A stretch of 64,000 nucleotides of DNA from Enoplolaimus lenunculus. Its lineage: Eukaryota; Nematoda; Enoplea; Enoplida; Thoracostomopsidae. Positions 1-12,000 of this stretch are shown here, in pieces (the first letter of the stretch is position 1; every line of letters starts with the position of its first letter). The stretch is from positions 62,001 through 126,000 of the forward strand of contig JASANG010004068.1 in NCBI GenBank assembly GCA_030248215.1, written 5' to 3'. The notes beneath the pieces were generated by a model. The model worked only from the letters and a program-made list of their open reading frames with translations, had not been told where the DNA came from and searched no databases. A program made the position numbers and the translations under genes.

Positions 1-840
1 TCTAAAGATATGAGAAAAACGCAATTTTAATACTTGCTGAATGCTAGAAAAGTTAAAATTTTTTATATCGCACAAACTTTTACACGAAGTTATATCTTCC
101 AGAAATATTTGCACTTGCCCTATTCCTCAGAATGGATAATGACAAGAGTGTGGTACTGGGTACATTCTGAGTACAAACCAATGTACGCAGTCAAGGGCGG
201 TGATAAGGGGGGCGATCGGACGCCGCCCCCCATTGGTCCTAGCCGACGAAAATTGTTTCTGCGTATCCAAATTTGGACGTGTAATAATCAAGGGAGGTTA
301 TGAGAAGCTCAAATCTGCGAAAATTTTCAAAATCCAACCGTCTTTGGACGAACAACGGCTGGAAGGGATCACCAAGACCGCACAAAAAATTGATCATGCA
401 CCCGCCTTAGGTCATTTATATCACCGCCAGCGCACCGTTGCGCTTTTGGCCTACCCCTTTAAAGTTTCTTGTGAACTTCAAGTGATGATTAGCCCCTAAT
501 CAGGGGTGCGGGCAAACAATAATGGTACGTTCATTTTGTACCATGCAGAACCCTAGTAATTGCACAGTTTTGTCTAAAAGTGATCATCCACTCTTGATAA
601 TAATACTCACAACATCGAGGATTTGCTGAAACGATAAACCGAGCGAAACATTGACTGCATCTTGTTCATGCAATACAGGACGCGTCATAGTATTGTAAGA
701 TCGCTTAACAAGCAAATCTTCGTGTAATTTTATCTCGTACGGGCCACAGCGCACAATTCCGATTAAAAACGCTGGAAAAGTGTAAATACATTAAGATTTT
801 ACGCAATTGTGGATCCACAGGATCCACATGCACACTGCAA
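1..840. other. No gene seen; possible decayed repeat
   Basis: I see no convincing coding exon here. Positions 188-250 and 485-505 are unusually rich in G or C runs (the run at 216-231 and a matching CCCCTAATCAGGGG at 494-507) in an AT-rich setting, which resembles the ends of short hAT-like elements in this window. No clear target duplication was found. Confidence 0.3.
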
Positions 841-1120
841 AAATGGTGAGTCAAATTCACGCTCCGAAATAGGTTTTACAAGGCTACACAAACTGAGTCA
901 AATTCGACTCCGCCAGAGTCAAATTCGACTCACTAAGTCGCACGTTTGACACTGGTGGAGTCGCATTTGACTCGGTTTCTGTACTCCCGTAGAGCCTATT
1001 TCGGACAGAGTCAAATTCGACACAGCAGTCGCACGTTTGACTCTGGCGGAGTAGAATTTGACTCAGTTTGTGTAGTCCCGTAGATCCTATTTTGGAGAGA
1101 GTCAATTTGACTCACCATTT
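841..1120. repeat. Foldback (MITE-like) element built of GAGTCAAATTCGACTC units
   Basis: The two ends are inverted copies: the left begins AAATGGTGAGTCAAATT and the right ends in its complement. Further in, both arms carry an ACACAAACTGAGTCAAATTC-type segment and a CTCCGCC step. Inside are about seven copies of a GAGTCAAATT/AATTTGACTC motif in both directions, so the whole element can fold into a long hairpin. There is no coding capacity. It resembles in design the nested element at 6696-6947, which uses GAGTTGA units. The family name is unknown to me. Confidence 0.7.
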
Positions 1121-1462
1121 GTTGCATTGCACCTATGCCCCCCAACAGAATACAAAAACACTGTTTTATTATGACTTATCTCGTTTCACTCGTGAGCTTT
1201 ATTTTCACTACTATATATAGCGTGGCTTCCCGCTTCCGAAACTTTTAAATCAACCACTTATGTTATGTCCTAATTTTGTCCAATTATTATTATTATTATC
1301 AATCGAACGAATCTTCAGCCGGCAGCTCAAAAATAGTGCTTTATTGAGCGAGTTTTCTCTTCAGTTAATTTTATAAACGCACGCTCAAGCTAAACTGAGA
1401 CAGTCCCACTGCTGAGAGTTTTAAGTAAAGGAAAAAAGCTTTTCAGATGTGCCAGGGAAATT

Positions 1463-1850
1463 TTACTTGCATAGAATTCTTTTCATTCCGTCATGCAAAA
1501 TTTGGCCAGAAAGGGGCGAAGCTGTTAGTAAAGAAGCAACACCACATCGGTCGCTTCCTCCGCCATAGTTGTGGGCGTGATCTGGGGAAGAAAATTGCCA
1601 ACGTTAGCGTAAAATGAAATCATGAACACTAAATATTTATCAGCTACCTATATATGAACATGTTTCGACTCCGATAACCTTTGGACACGCTTAATTTATT
1701 GCGTTTGGTTTTAAGACAATGTTTATATAATAAGTAGATTATAATTATATATCTAAGTTAGGGAAAAATGAGACTTACCTGGCAAAACAACAAAGCATGA
1801 CGATTTAAGCTGCATACCACTACTAACATAAGCATCAACTAGGAAGACGA
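1463..1850 (-). CDS. Last two coding exons of an unrecognised minus-strand gene
   Basis: On the minus strand an exon at 1850-1779 (acceptor CAG, donor CCAG|GTAAGT) ends in phase 1, and the next at 1581-1463 (acceptor after TTTTCTTCCCCAG) continues in the matching phase for 38 codons to TAA. The joined peptide runs VFLVDAYVSSGMQLKSSCF, then VVLPDHAHNYGGGSDRCGVA, and ends HDGMKRILCK. An AATAAA signal lies about 118 bases past the stop (TTTATT at 1340-1345 on the plus strand). Splice sites, phase and poly-A signal together argue for a real 3' gene end. The stretch LKxxCxVVLPDxxxNY faintly recalls the end of the catalytic domain of cystathionine beta-synthase, but this is too short to assign. The upstream limit of the first exon is uncertain, because the frame stays open to about 1896. 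Upstream exons were not found. Confidence 0.4.
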
Positions 1851-4800
1851 CTGTCGAATTTAAATGTAGTTTTAAAACATTGAGTAAATATTATTTACTT
1901 TTTTTAAAAACTGTTTCAATTTACAAATTTTAGACCTTATCAATTTTGACTTGGGTAATATTTTCACTACACGTAACAGTAAAATGCTGAGTGCTGACTT
2001 ATATTTCGTCAGGGTGGGCGCAAGATAAAGTGCATGATGCATTTTTCAATCATAGGAAATGTCGGCTTCTGCATAGCACAGGCGATTCCGATTTTCCACG
2101 GTGGAAAATTTATAACCAGAAGTGCAGCCATTCCTTCTTGCGCTTTGTTTAAAGGCTAGGTAGTAGGTTTTTTGCTGAATTGTGGGAAAAACCAAAATAA
2201 TTGGTATTCTATGGAAAAAGGGAAAAGTGGAAAATCCAAATGAAAAGTGTATCTCTTGGTCCAGTACATAGGGTGATGTTTGGTTAAAAAATTGACAGGC
2301 ACCGTTGGGCTCTGAAAACCGGACAAGTGTTAATTTTAAGCGCATACGTTTTCCTTTGGGTTGGTAACGATTGGGCTCTTCGGACATAACCGATCTTCCC
2401 TACCAAACCGAGAGTAACCCACTTTTCAAATTTTGTTTCTCCGTTCTTCGAATAAAACGTGCACTTCAGATTTTTACTACCAAACTGGAAAAATCTTATC
2501 TCATAAATTTTTCACATTTCCCGTTTGCCACGCCAAACCTACACTTCAAATTTTCTTTTCCTACTAAACCATAGAGAATGAAGCCGCTAAAATGCCTGTA
2601 CAGTACTCATGTTAGAAGTACCACCTTGTAAAATTGGAAGCCCCTGTTCTATATATCTATGTGCCGATGTGTTGAAAAGCATTTTCCAAATATACGCTGC
2701 GTGGAGTTATGATAAATAAGTTAAACTGTAAAGACAAAGACATATTCATAAAATACGGCTTGAAAACGCTTAGTCTTTTAGAACATTTTACATCTACGCG
2801 AAAGCTTTCAATGCTTGTAAAATGAGATAAAAATACTAAAATCTGCACGAAAAGCATTAAGTGATTGACGTTTGTACACTGCAGAAATTTTGCCTGCGGC
2901 GCTATTTCATTCGACGTACGAACCGACAACAACAAACAGATAAGCGGAAACGAAATTTTTCAGCGGGTGTGAACCAGACGCGCTGCAGCTGGCCTAATGA
3001 ACGGGCGGGCCAACAAATCTGGCCAAGATTGCAACCTTTGGTAGTTGAGCAAGCGTCAAGACATGCAGAATCCAAAGGTGTCGACCCACAGTTCAGACAG
3101 CCTTGTTTTTGAGTGCCTGAAGATAAAACTATTGTGTGATGTCTTAGACGTCGGACCTAACCCAATAAAGCAATTTTTTGTACTGGCTTTAATAAAAAAT
3201 GTTATTGGCTTGTTTTATTCGCGTATCTTGCGAACTTTTTTGCTCTTTCATGCTGCTACCACAAAACGAATGATCATCCGCAATTGCTACGCGACTTTTC
3301 TTTTCATTCTGGATGATTTATTGAGTGCTTCATAACGAAAACATACCATACATACATAAACTCGGATCCAAATCAAATTCAAATCCATTTCTGTACCTAC
3401 CAACCCTTGTAAGAAGGAAAAATGTTGCGCAAACAATAAAAAAATCTGTAAAAGCTTTGTGCACCACGCTGCGTACAGCTGAATATGAAAACCATAATAA
3501 AAATTATTTTTTGTGTACATTTAAAGCAGCGAATATTTAAAAAACCGATTCTGAGCTTTTTAAAATGGTAGTGAAATTAAATTTTAAAATTATAAAATGT
3601 GGTTCGTTTATCTTAAATAAATATTCCTGTCTCATTTATGAGCTGAGACGCGATATATATTTCAAATTTCTACTAATGAGAACGGAACTTTCATGCGTTT
3701 TTATTGTTTTTTGCTTAAAAACGGAAATGTGAATACAAATTCATCAAAAATTAAAACTTTTCAAGCTTACTACTAAAGCTCTTAATTGTGTTATCGTTAT
3801 GCAAATTTTTGCTTAGTTAAATGATCTCAAACGGTGCTGGATGGGGTGTAAACGGATTTTACCGGAAACGCTATCGTATATCCGGTTAAACAGTTATACA
3901 CTGGTGCTGGTCATCATCCAGTACGAGCCAAAGTTCTTATGCACTTCCCGTTACATTTACGTTTGTGTTTAGGTTTAGGAAACGGCTAACTTATTCCTAA
4001 ATTTAAACTGGATTTTGTACAGTTTGTTCATATTTCACATACGCTTATTCTTACACTTTATACTCAAGCTTAGGTTAACGAAAAGTCTTGTATCTAGCTT
4101 AAGCTTATAGCTTTGTTTATATTCTTTGCAGTGCATATAAATAGTCCAATTCAAGGATATTTCGGGTTGAGCTCAGGGTTGCCAAAACCCAAGTTTACGT
4201 CTTTATGGATGTAGCTTGCAAAACTAAAGTAATTCGTTGAGCTTTAGCTCAAATTTTGGAGTTGTTTTTCTCGAAATCTGTCTTGCATTTCAGACAAATT
4301 TGTCTTGTATTTAAGAAATATTTGTCTTAGTTCAACAAACAAAGTCTTAAATTTCAGACTTTTAAGTCTGAAAAATTTCAGGTCCGTATTTCTATAAAAT
4401 TTAAAAAATATAAGTGAGGAATGCAAGACGTGTATATCTTGCTTGAGTCTGTATTAAGACATAACTGTTTTAAATTTCCGACAATTCTTGAATACAATTC
4501 CTATTTTGTGTGCAGACTCGCAACTCTAACAATGCGTTTTACGCTTTTTTGAACAAAACAAAGCTTTAAAATGAAATATGGTCCAATGATAAAACCATCC
4601 CTATATTATACACATGCAAGAATCAAACAAAGACCGTCCGCCCAAACCGGAGCTTTGTTTGCCAATATAGTACGTGTCCGTTCATTCGAATACTGTGTAA
4701 TAAAGCAAAACATCAATCACTCTCAAAATAATCCTATATCAAGTCTGTCATAATAGTAATACGCTCACTGCCGTTATGGGTTTAAAATTATATATAAGTG

Positions 4801-6274
4801 TGGCATGGTTATACAAATGAAATAGCCGCTATTGTTTTTATGAAAATATTTTGCCGAGACTATAGCCGGTATTTGTCAAAAGTGAGTAGCACCAATTACC
4901 AGTTGTGGTGATAGGTCTTGTATATACATTCAAACCCGAAATGTTGAGGTTTGAAGTAAGGCACATTTATTGCTTTGGATTTCCGCTACTTCAGTGCAAA
5001 TTTTGAAATCTGCAATTGCAGCAGTTCGTTAGTACTTATGAACACCTATTACTAACTGGTGATAGGTGCTATATGCATTTGAGAATATGGGTCTATATCC
5101 GCGACTAGAATAGCATTTCATTCAAAAAAGAACTTAGTGAAAAAAGCCGTGATACCTGCGCTTCCTTCCACAGGCTATAGGCTTAGGCTCTGGCTCAGAC
5201 TAAGGCTTAAGCTCTTGCTCAGTCTTAGGTTCAGCGAGGTCGTAGTCAAAAAAGGAGTCAGGCTGGCTACTGGCCTGGTTCAAGCTCAGGTTTCGGAAAA
5301 TGCTTGCCTAAGGCTAAAGCCCTAACGTAAACGTTTAATTAAGCCTTTATACAAACCTGTAGCCTTAAATAAAATATAGGTAATCTACATCGTTATACTT
5401 CGATCTGTTGAAAACAAACGAAGTCACAACCTGGCTTTCGATGCTTTCATTTTTTAGCGTATAAAGAAAAAGTATTACTCTCTAAACCAAGAAGTGCTAT
5501 AGATCCACCATTGGTGTAATGTCGGTAGAATGTACTATAACTATTAGGTTTTTCGAAAATTGTTTGTTATTTTATGCATTTCTTCATGATCCAACTTCAA
5601 AATTTGTTACTAAATAAATATATACCAACTGATACATTTCATTTCCTGCTATGACAATATATGATATCAGCACTAACTTCCAACAGTCCTAAAACATTTT
5701 AATAAAAAATACGTTCAATGAAAAAGAACTGAAAACAACTAAAACAAACCATCTGAACATTTGACGGCGAGGAAATTTTGCTACAGAATTTTTAAAAATT
5801 AACAAAGACGGATTTTAGTTGCAGAGCCTCTAAACACTTCAATAACAAAAGCTTATAAGCTAATTGAAACGATCTCAACAGCTAAATTTCACACCCGCAT
5901 AAAACAGCTTTCACGATGACTGATGAATATAGCCAAATACGAGCACAGAAATGTACCTAACAGTTCAACGGTTAAGCTGTAAAGCGCCAATATCACTAAG
6001 TTGGAAAATCTGTGACTTGAACGACTATTAGCGGAAGCAAAAACATTTCTGGCTGGCAAAGGAAAGTTCCTCCGACGTAGAATTCTATTCAAATCATGTT
6101 GAAAAAATCGGCCATGAAAGTAGAAATGTACACAAGAGGCAAGATACAACCGGAGGTAAAAAATACTGAAGCCGGATGTCAATAAATTTTGCCGTAGCCG
6201 GAGGTTATTCTAAATTTGGTAGTTAAAATTGTGTTTAATTTCCTAATTTTAATAGATACTTGACAGGCATTGTT
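1851..6274. other. Long stretch without a secure gene
   Basis: Several open frames of 60-110 codons occur but none has recognisable similarity. The best candidate is 2887-3112 on the plus strand (after CTGCAG), a basic, Gln/Arg-rich 74-codon frame ending PQFRQPCF. It is richer in G+C than its surroundings and could be a terminal exon, with low confidence. Positions 4250-4400 hold repeated GTCTTG/TTTCAGAC words. Positions 4885-4940 and 5040-5105 share an ACTGGTGATAGGTGCTATAT-type repeat that recurs near 27915 and 47450. Positions 5150-5330 hold degenerate TTAGGC-like words. Positions 3836-3900 look like a piece of the family seen whole at 37114-37501. Confidence 0.4.
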
Positions 6275-7158
6275 AATGCGCCGTTCACAATAATTCTTTC
6301 AACAGTACCACAAAGTCTGCTATAGCCCAGGGCTATCACGATTCACGAGTTCATTTTCGAAACGCGCTCGTGATAGCCCAGGACTATAGGAGATTTCTCT
6401 TATGGCCCAGGACTATCGCGTGTCAGCTCCTTTTTCGAAATTCGTGAATATATTAAAAACGTCAAAAGTCTACGCGTAGTTTACGATTTGCAGATATAGT
6501 ATATTTTCCTATCGTAGTGGTAAACTGGCGCCTAACATCAAAACAAAAAATTCAAAGTCTTCCTTTAAAATCAAACGCCTCAAAATTTTTGTTTGCCACA
6601 TAACTCCTCATAGCCCAGTGCTATAGTAAAATGCAGCGCATTAACATTCGAAAATGCAGTTGGTTGGTATAAGTTTCAGAACACACATCAACCTACCCTG
6701 TAAATTCCAATGAGTTGATTTATCAACTCAGCCAGCGAGTTAGTTATTTCTGAGTTAATAACAATAGCATTAACTCACACTGAGTTGAGTTGATTCTCTA
6801 CTCTGAGTTGAGTTGACTCTGGGTGAGCTGATTAATTAACTCAGAATGAACTGAATCAACTAAAAATTCTGAGTTCTGATAGTCCAAACTCAGACTGAGT
6901 ATTTCAACTCATTCTGAGTTAAAATCAACTCACTGAAATTTACAGTGTATGTGTTATGAATATAAATATATAAGGTAAAATTTTGTGATAGCCCAAGGCT
7001 ATCATAGGAAGGAGCTCACACATGAAAGCCCTGGGCTATATTAAGAAAAATCTTTTAGCCCTCTGTAAAACACTCTACTTAAAATACTGACCTCGTGATA
7101 GCCCTGGGCTATAGCGGATTTTGTGGCACCGTTGACAAAATTATTGTGAACAGCGCAT
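6275..7158. repeat. TIR element with ATAGCCCNGGGCTAT palindromes
   Basis: The ends are inverted repeats of about 70 bases. The left starts near AATGCGCCGTTCACAATAAT and the right is its complement with a few changes; both lead into GCTATAGCCCWGGGCTATCACGA. The palindromic word ATAGCCC(A/T)GGGCTAT and variants occur at least six times (about 6322, 6371, 6402, 6610, 6990, 7030, 7100). No open frame of any length is present, so this is a non-autonomous element. A second element sits inside it at 6696-6947. The superfamily is not clear. Confidence 0.65.
6696..6947. repeat. Nested foldback element of GAGTTGA units
   Basis: The left end reads CTGTAAATTCCAATGAGTTG and the right end is the near-perfect complement. 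Between them the words GAGTTGA/TCAACTC and CTGAGTT/AACTCAG recur in both directions about a dozen times, giving an almost fully self-complementary 250-base unit. It lies inside the larger TIR element at 6275-7158, so it inserted later. It cannot code for protein. Confidence 0.65.
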
Positions 7159-8640
7159 AAAACATTTTGGATTTATGCTTTACCAAATCTCGGTAATTTT
7201 CCCGTCAAAATTGAACCTAAATAAGTTTTGTCACAATATGCAAAATTTCGCTACCGAAATTGCAGAAACTATCAGCAGAAATTCTAATGCAACGTGAAAC
7301 AGGTCGTCCATATAGCCGCCGATCTTTATAAAAGAACAATGTTTATCGACCGTTGATCCGTTTGACAGATGTTTGACCAATCTTTAGGGGGTTATTATTA
7401 CAAAGGACCGAAATTGAAGAAACAGTTTAATTTAGCAACGGTTAATACAAATTTATTTGGAAGTGAAATGTCCAAAATGTGTTCGTTTAAAGCTAAAGTT
7501 AGTGTGTAGTTATATGTGCTGGAAACAACTGAAACTTTGGGTTATTTTCATTTTTATGTTCAACGAACAAAAACGGAAGCGGAGGATTGAATCAATATAC
7601 ATACAAGAATAAAACGGAAAACGGATATTGACGCGATATCAACGAGCCCGTAGCCAAGAGATAGGCAGGGGGACTGAGCCCCCTGAAAAAATTTTGAGCC
7701 CCCCTACAAAATTTTCAACCTTGCCTGCAAGTCCCTAAAAACCTTTGAATGCCCCTCCTAAAAGTTTTAGTCCCCCTAACATGGTGGCTGGCTACGGGCC
7801 TCTAAATTTATTGCTTACTCATTTCCATGCAGATGCTATTTTAGAAACGCTTAGTTTTGTGTTACGGCCCTAAAAGTAAACAAAGGCCAAAATGGATTAA
7901 TTTATTCCTCAGTTATATTTAACTGTTGTTCCTAAGACTGCTGTAGTTTTTTGCCACTCTAACCGCTGGCTGAACTTGTTTTGCAACTATGTCTTAAAAA
8001 TAAAATATGGTACATTAGTTACGTGCCTAGCTAGACTGTGAGTGATGAACGATATGCTGTTTGTGAAATCAGTTACTTACAAGGGGTTTGCCTCCCCAGA
8101 GTCGGATTATTAAATTTAGTTTATTTTTTCTAGTTACAGAAAAAAGTTTTGTTTAATTAGCATCCTATACCACTGGTTTAAACTTATTGTTCCCACTGTT
8201 CTTTAAAATAGTGGCCCAATTTTAACTGTTACATTTCAATGTTAACTGTTCTGTTTGGGGAATAAATGCAAGCTACTTTTACATGTGACTCATATATATC
8301 GGTTAGCATACAAAATTACGATCGCTCTACGACTTAAGAGCTTTTTTTGTCGGTAAAAAAGCAAATTTCAGGGGCGCGGAAAGTGTTCGAACTCACAAAC
8401 TGCGCATGATTAAGCGGAAGTTTTACCAGCACATGGCGCCGCCTACGTCTCCAAGTTTTTTCATGTGGCATGTAGGTACACTGCCGGTAAATATACCTAA
8501 TACGTAGTGCAATTGCATTACCGCAGCATTTGCACATATAAACAAGCATATTCCGTGTTAGAACTTCACGGTCGGGACGACCCCTTTCCTCGAAGTACTG
8601 CGAATGTACATGGATTTTCCCCTAAATTTCTACGAAACAT
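7159..8640. other. Intergenic stretch with one small MITE
   Basis: Apart from the MITE at 7644-7802 and a short AAAACGGAAGCGG-type remnant near 7568 (similar to the element at 37114-37501), I see no gene here. Confidence 0.3.
7644..7802. repeat. hAT-like MITE, GGCCCGTAGCC family
   Basis: A 159-base unit with inverted ends (left GAGCCCGTAGCC, right GGCTACGGGCCTC) and internal runs of GCCCCCC and AAAATTTT. Relatives lie at 27042-27204 (with a target duplication), 35068-35227 and, as a right half, about 54090-54140. The CAGG...CCTG type ends and 8-base target duplication of the 27 kb copy fit the hAT superfamily. Confidence 0.65.
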
Positions 8641-8712
8641 GGCCACGCCGGGAATCGAACCTTGGACTTCTTGCTCGCGAGTCAAGCGCGCTACCCATTA
8701 CACCACGCGGCC
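8641..8712 (-). tRNA. tRNA-like gene, probably a pseudogene (anticodon loop CTCGCGA)
   Basis: The minus strand gives a 72-base cloverleaf: acceptor GGCCGCG pairs over all seven positions with 3' CGTGGCC, counting one G-T. The D arm is GTGT/GCGC, box A is close to consensus (TGGTGTAATGGGTA) and box B is GGTTCGATTCC. The anticodon stem pairs at four of five positions and the T stem at only three of five (CAAGG against CCCGG). The anticodon read from the loop is CGC (Ala), although the body looks more like tRNA-Arg. The unpaired T stem argues for a decayed copy or the head of a SINE. Confidence 0.55.
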
Positions 8713-9056
8713 GATGTTATTATAAGTTTCTCTGATGCTATATGTGCACGAGTATGTTTGTGTCTTAACGTTACAGACTCTGCACATGCACAAGCTACAC
8801 CGCGTGTATCCACACTTACGTATATTTATATTTGATATTACGTATATTTATATTTGATATTTAACCGGTGGTTATGTGTTCAATTATTCCAGCTTTATAC
8901 TAAAAACTAACTATGTACTAGCACTAGGTATTGGTATAAAACTACACAAGTCAGTTCAATTATTCTTAGCTTTGTAATGGAGTAAATGGAAATCTACGCT
9001 CGCGGTCATACTGTTTAGCACTATCGGTTTTCGGTTTGGTTAATTGCCTTCATATT
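8713..9056 (+). other. Short gap upstream of the phosphatase gene
   Basis: This would hold the 5' UTR and promoter of the PTP gene. A 23-base direct duplication built on TACGTATATTTATATTTGAT lies at 8817-8862. I see no clear TATA box or other promoter element I would defend. Confidence 0.25.
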
Positions 9057-12000
9057 ATGCTAGGCAAACTGCAGTGTTGGCTGTCGTCTTTGTCAAAACA
9101 ACAACAACAACCAGACATTTCACAATCTGTGCCGTCCACAACATCTTTTTCGCCAGACATGCCTGCTGCTGCTGGAGGAGCCATCGGGTCTTCCACTATG
9201 GATGATGACGATATATTTAGCAAATTTGCAGAAATTGAGAAGCAAGGCCTTTGGAATATTGTGTACCACGTGAGTTAACACTTGAATAGCCGGCCTGACT
9301 TTGCAAATGTAGTGAGCATTTCGTGTATTGTCAAAAACATGCTGGTGTTGGATTCGATTTTCTAGCAGTGAAAAACTATGTTAGTTTTCTAGTTTAGTGA
9401 TTGTGGCCACTCTTTGAGCTCCTAGAACAAATGTAGAAAACCTACAAATCCAATGTACCACTGGATATACATTCGGATCGTTGAAAATCTGCATCGGGCT
9501 CCATGAGCAAAATCACCATTTCGCAGTAAATTTTTCTCACGTTGCAATCCCGATCGATGCATTTAATTGTGCAGTTTTATTGTATTTTAGAAAATTCGTA
9601 TTGATAGCGAAAAGCGAAATAAAGATGTTAAATTGAAGGCCGCTCGACGACCAGAAAACATTCGGAAAAACAGATATCGTGATGTATTACCGTGTATGTT
9701 TTTTGTTTATGGCTGATTTATACACTACTGTCGTTTGACACTTAGTTAAATCTCATACTTTTAAAGGAGCTTAAACTTTAAACTCTCGAGGTATCACCAC
9801 CGCTTCGAATGGTAAATTTATTAAATACACTGGTATGTATATATGTATTTTATAATCACTTGAAAAAGTTTTTGGAATAAGTTCATTTTGATTCTTTTAT
9901 AATACAGATAGTTTAATTATATATTTTGTGGTATTGCTGAAATATATAACATAAGTAGGGATGAGGCTATACCAAAATTATTGCGGATACCGATGCCGAT
10001 TTTTATTTCGAAAATATGTCGATGCCGATTCCTAATTTAGTACACGATGCTTAAGGACAACATTACATCATTATAAATGCGAAGACTTGAACCCTAAGAA
10101 TCATAAAAGATTACATATAATTTTTATGAGAACTGTTCATTTCAACTAGGAATGTGCCGGTACCAAAATTTTTGCCGTTACCGATGCCGATTCTTATTTT
10201 TAATTTTTTCTATGCCGAACCGATACCGACGCCGATTCCAACTTTAGTACATTATACTTTATAAACAGATAGGCTATTACATTACATGATTATATGAAGA
10301 CTTAAACCGTAAACATCGTAAACGATAAATGTTTTATAAGAACGGGTTATTTCAATTAATTTTTCAAACAAACGCAAAAGAGATAACAGTTTTCCTGACC
10401 AGACACACTGATATACGCCCAGAAATGAAACTGATAGCATTCCAACTGGCTGTTATATGTGTAAAAAGTATCGGCTAAGAATCGGCAGTTTTTTGCAGTG
10501 CCCATGCCGATACTTACAATAACTGCCGATTATTACCGGTGCAGATGCCGATAAATCGACATATCCCTAATTTCTGTTAATTTTTTCAAACACAAACCCA
10601 AGAGAATTAACAGTTTCCCTGGTCGGACGAAGTGATATACGCCAACAAGCAAAATTGATAGCATTTTATCTCACTGTTAAGTGCAAAAAGTATCGGCATA
10701 GAATCAGCATTTTTTGTAATGCCAATGACGATATTCGCGAAAAGTGCCGATTATAACCTATACCGATTAAGCGGCACATCTCAAAACATATTTGACCAAA
10801 ATACAATATTTCTATGGGCACTAAGTATCCGGCTACGGCATTTCTAGCATTTAGTTAACCTGGCAGATACACTACAAAATCGCTTGTAATCGTGGCGTTA
10901 GGTGTTATTAATTTATATGTCGGATGTGCCGTTTAATTAGCATCTGTAATATCATCACTTTTCATGAGTATCGATAATCGGAATCTGCATTATAAAAATG
11001 CCGATTTTTGCCGATACTTTTTGCACATAACAGTTAGTTGGAATGCTATCAATTTCACTTCTTGGCGTATATCAGTGTGTCTGATCAGAAAACCAACTGT
11101 TATCTCTCTTGCGTTTGTGTTTGAAAAATTAACATGAACTATTCTCGTAAAATTATAATCGTTTATCGGGGTAAGGGTTTAAGTCTTCGCGTAATGATGT
11201 AATGTAGCATCCAATTCGTTTATGATTCATGGTATACTTAAGTTGGAATCGGTATCGATATCGACAAAAAATTTTTTATCGGTACATCCCTAATTTTATT
11301 TCTTGTTCTAACACGTTGGGGGGCATGTTAGTAACAGGCGACAGATGCTTGCAGCTGCAAGAATGCTCCTGTTTGTTTTGCGATGGAGAAACTTAGATTG
11401 GTTTTTTGGTATCAGAAAGATTTATATAACTATAAAAGTGACGTTAGTAAAATTCCGTACTTATCTTAAAGTTTCGCAGCCGGATATTAGGAAAATTATT
11501 AGCTTTTAGAAGAATCTAAACAAGAACGTTAGGTCTGCGCTGCAGTAGAAGATTAAACAGGAGATGGCGATATAATGGGCTTTTACAGTCTGTACACTTT
11601 ATATGCCATCTTCTGTTTCCCTATCTATCTGTCTCTTTATGTATGATGGTGCTCCAAATGCTAACCATGTTACCGAATACATTATGTTTCTATCAAAATC
11701 TTAGTTGGTCGAGCATAGTGTTGCCTCATAAAATGAACACATAATTACAGACGATCACTCTCGTGTAAAGCTGTGTTCTGAAGACAACGATTATATTAAC
11801 GCAAGTCTGGTTCCAATTCCAAAAGCTGGCCGGGTGCATATCTTGTGTCAAGTAAGATTCGATTGTTTGGTCCATGTCGAAATTTTTCTTTTGACTAACG
11901 GTATAAAAATTACTGTGCTCCATTATTAGAATGAAATGTGTGGCTGTGCGAGGATGTTGCTAGCTTATTTAACACTAAATAAATAGCTTTATCGTTAAAA

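Noticed and set aside
890-1105. CRISPR-like or regulatory array of GAGTCAAATTCGACTC
   Set aside because: The units lie in both orientations and form one long inverted repeat with defined ends, as in a foldback element; the setting is a eukaryotic genome.
2046-2387. Minus-strand frame of 113 codons
   Set aside because: No similarity, no convincing splice sites and base composition like the surroundings; most likely chance.
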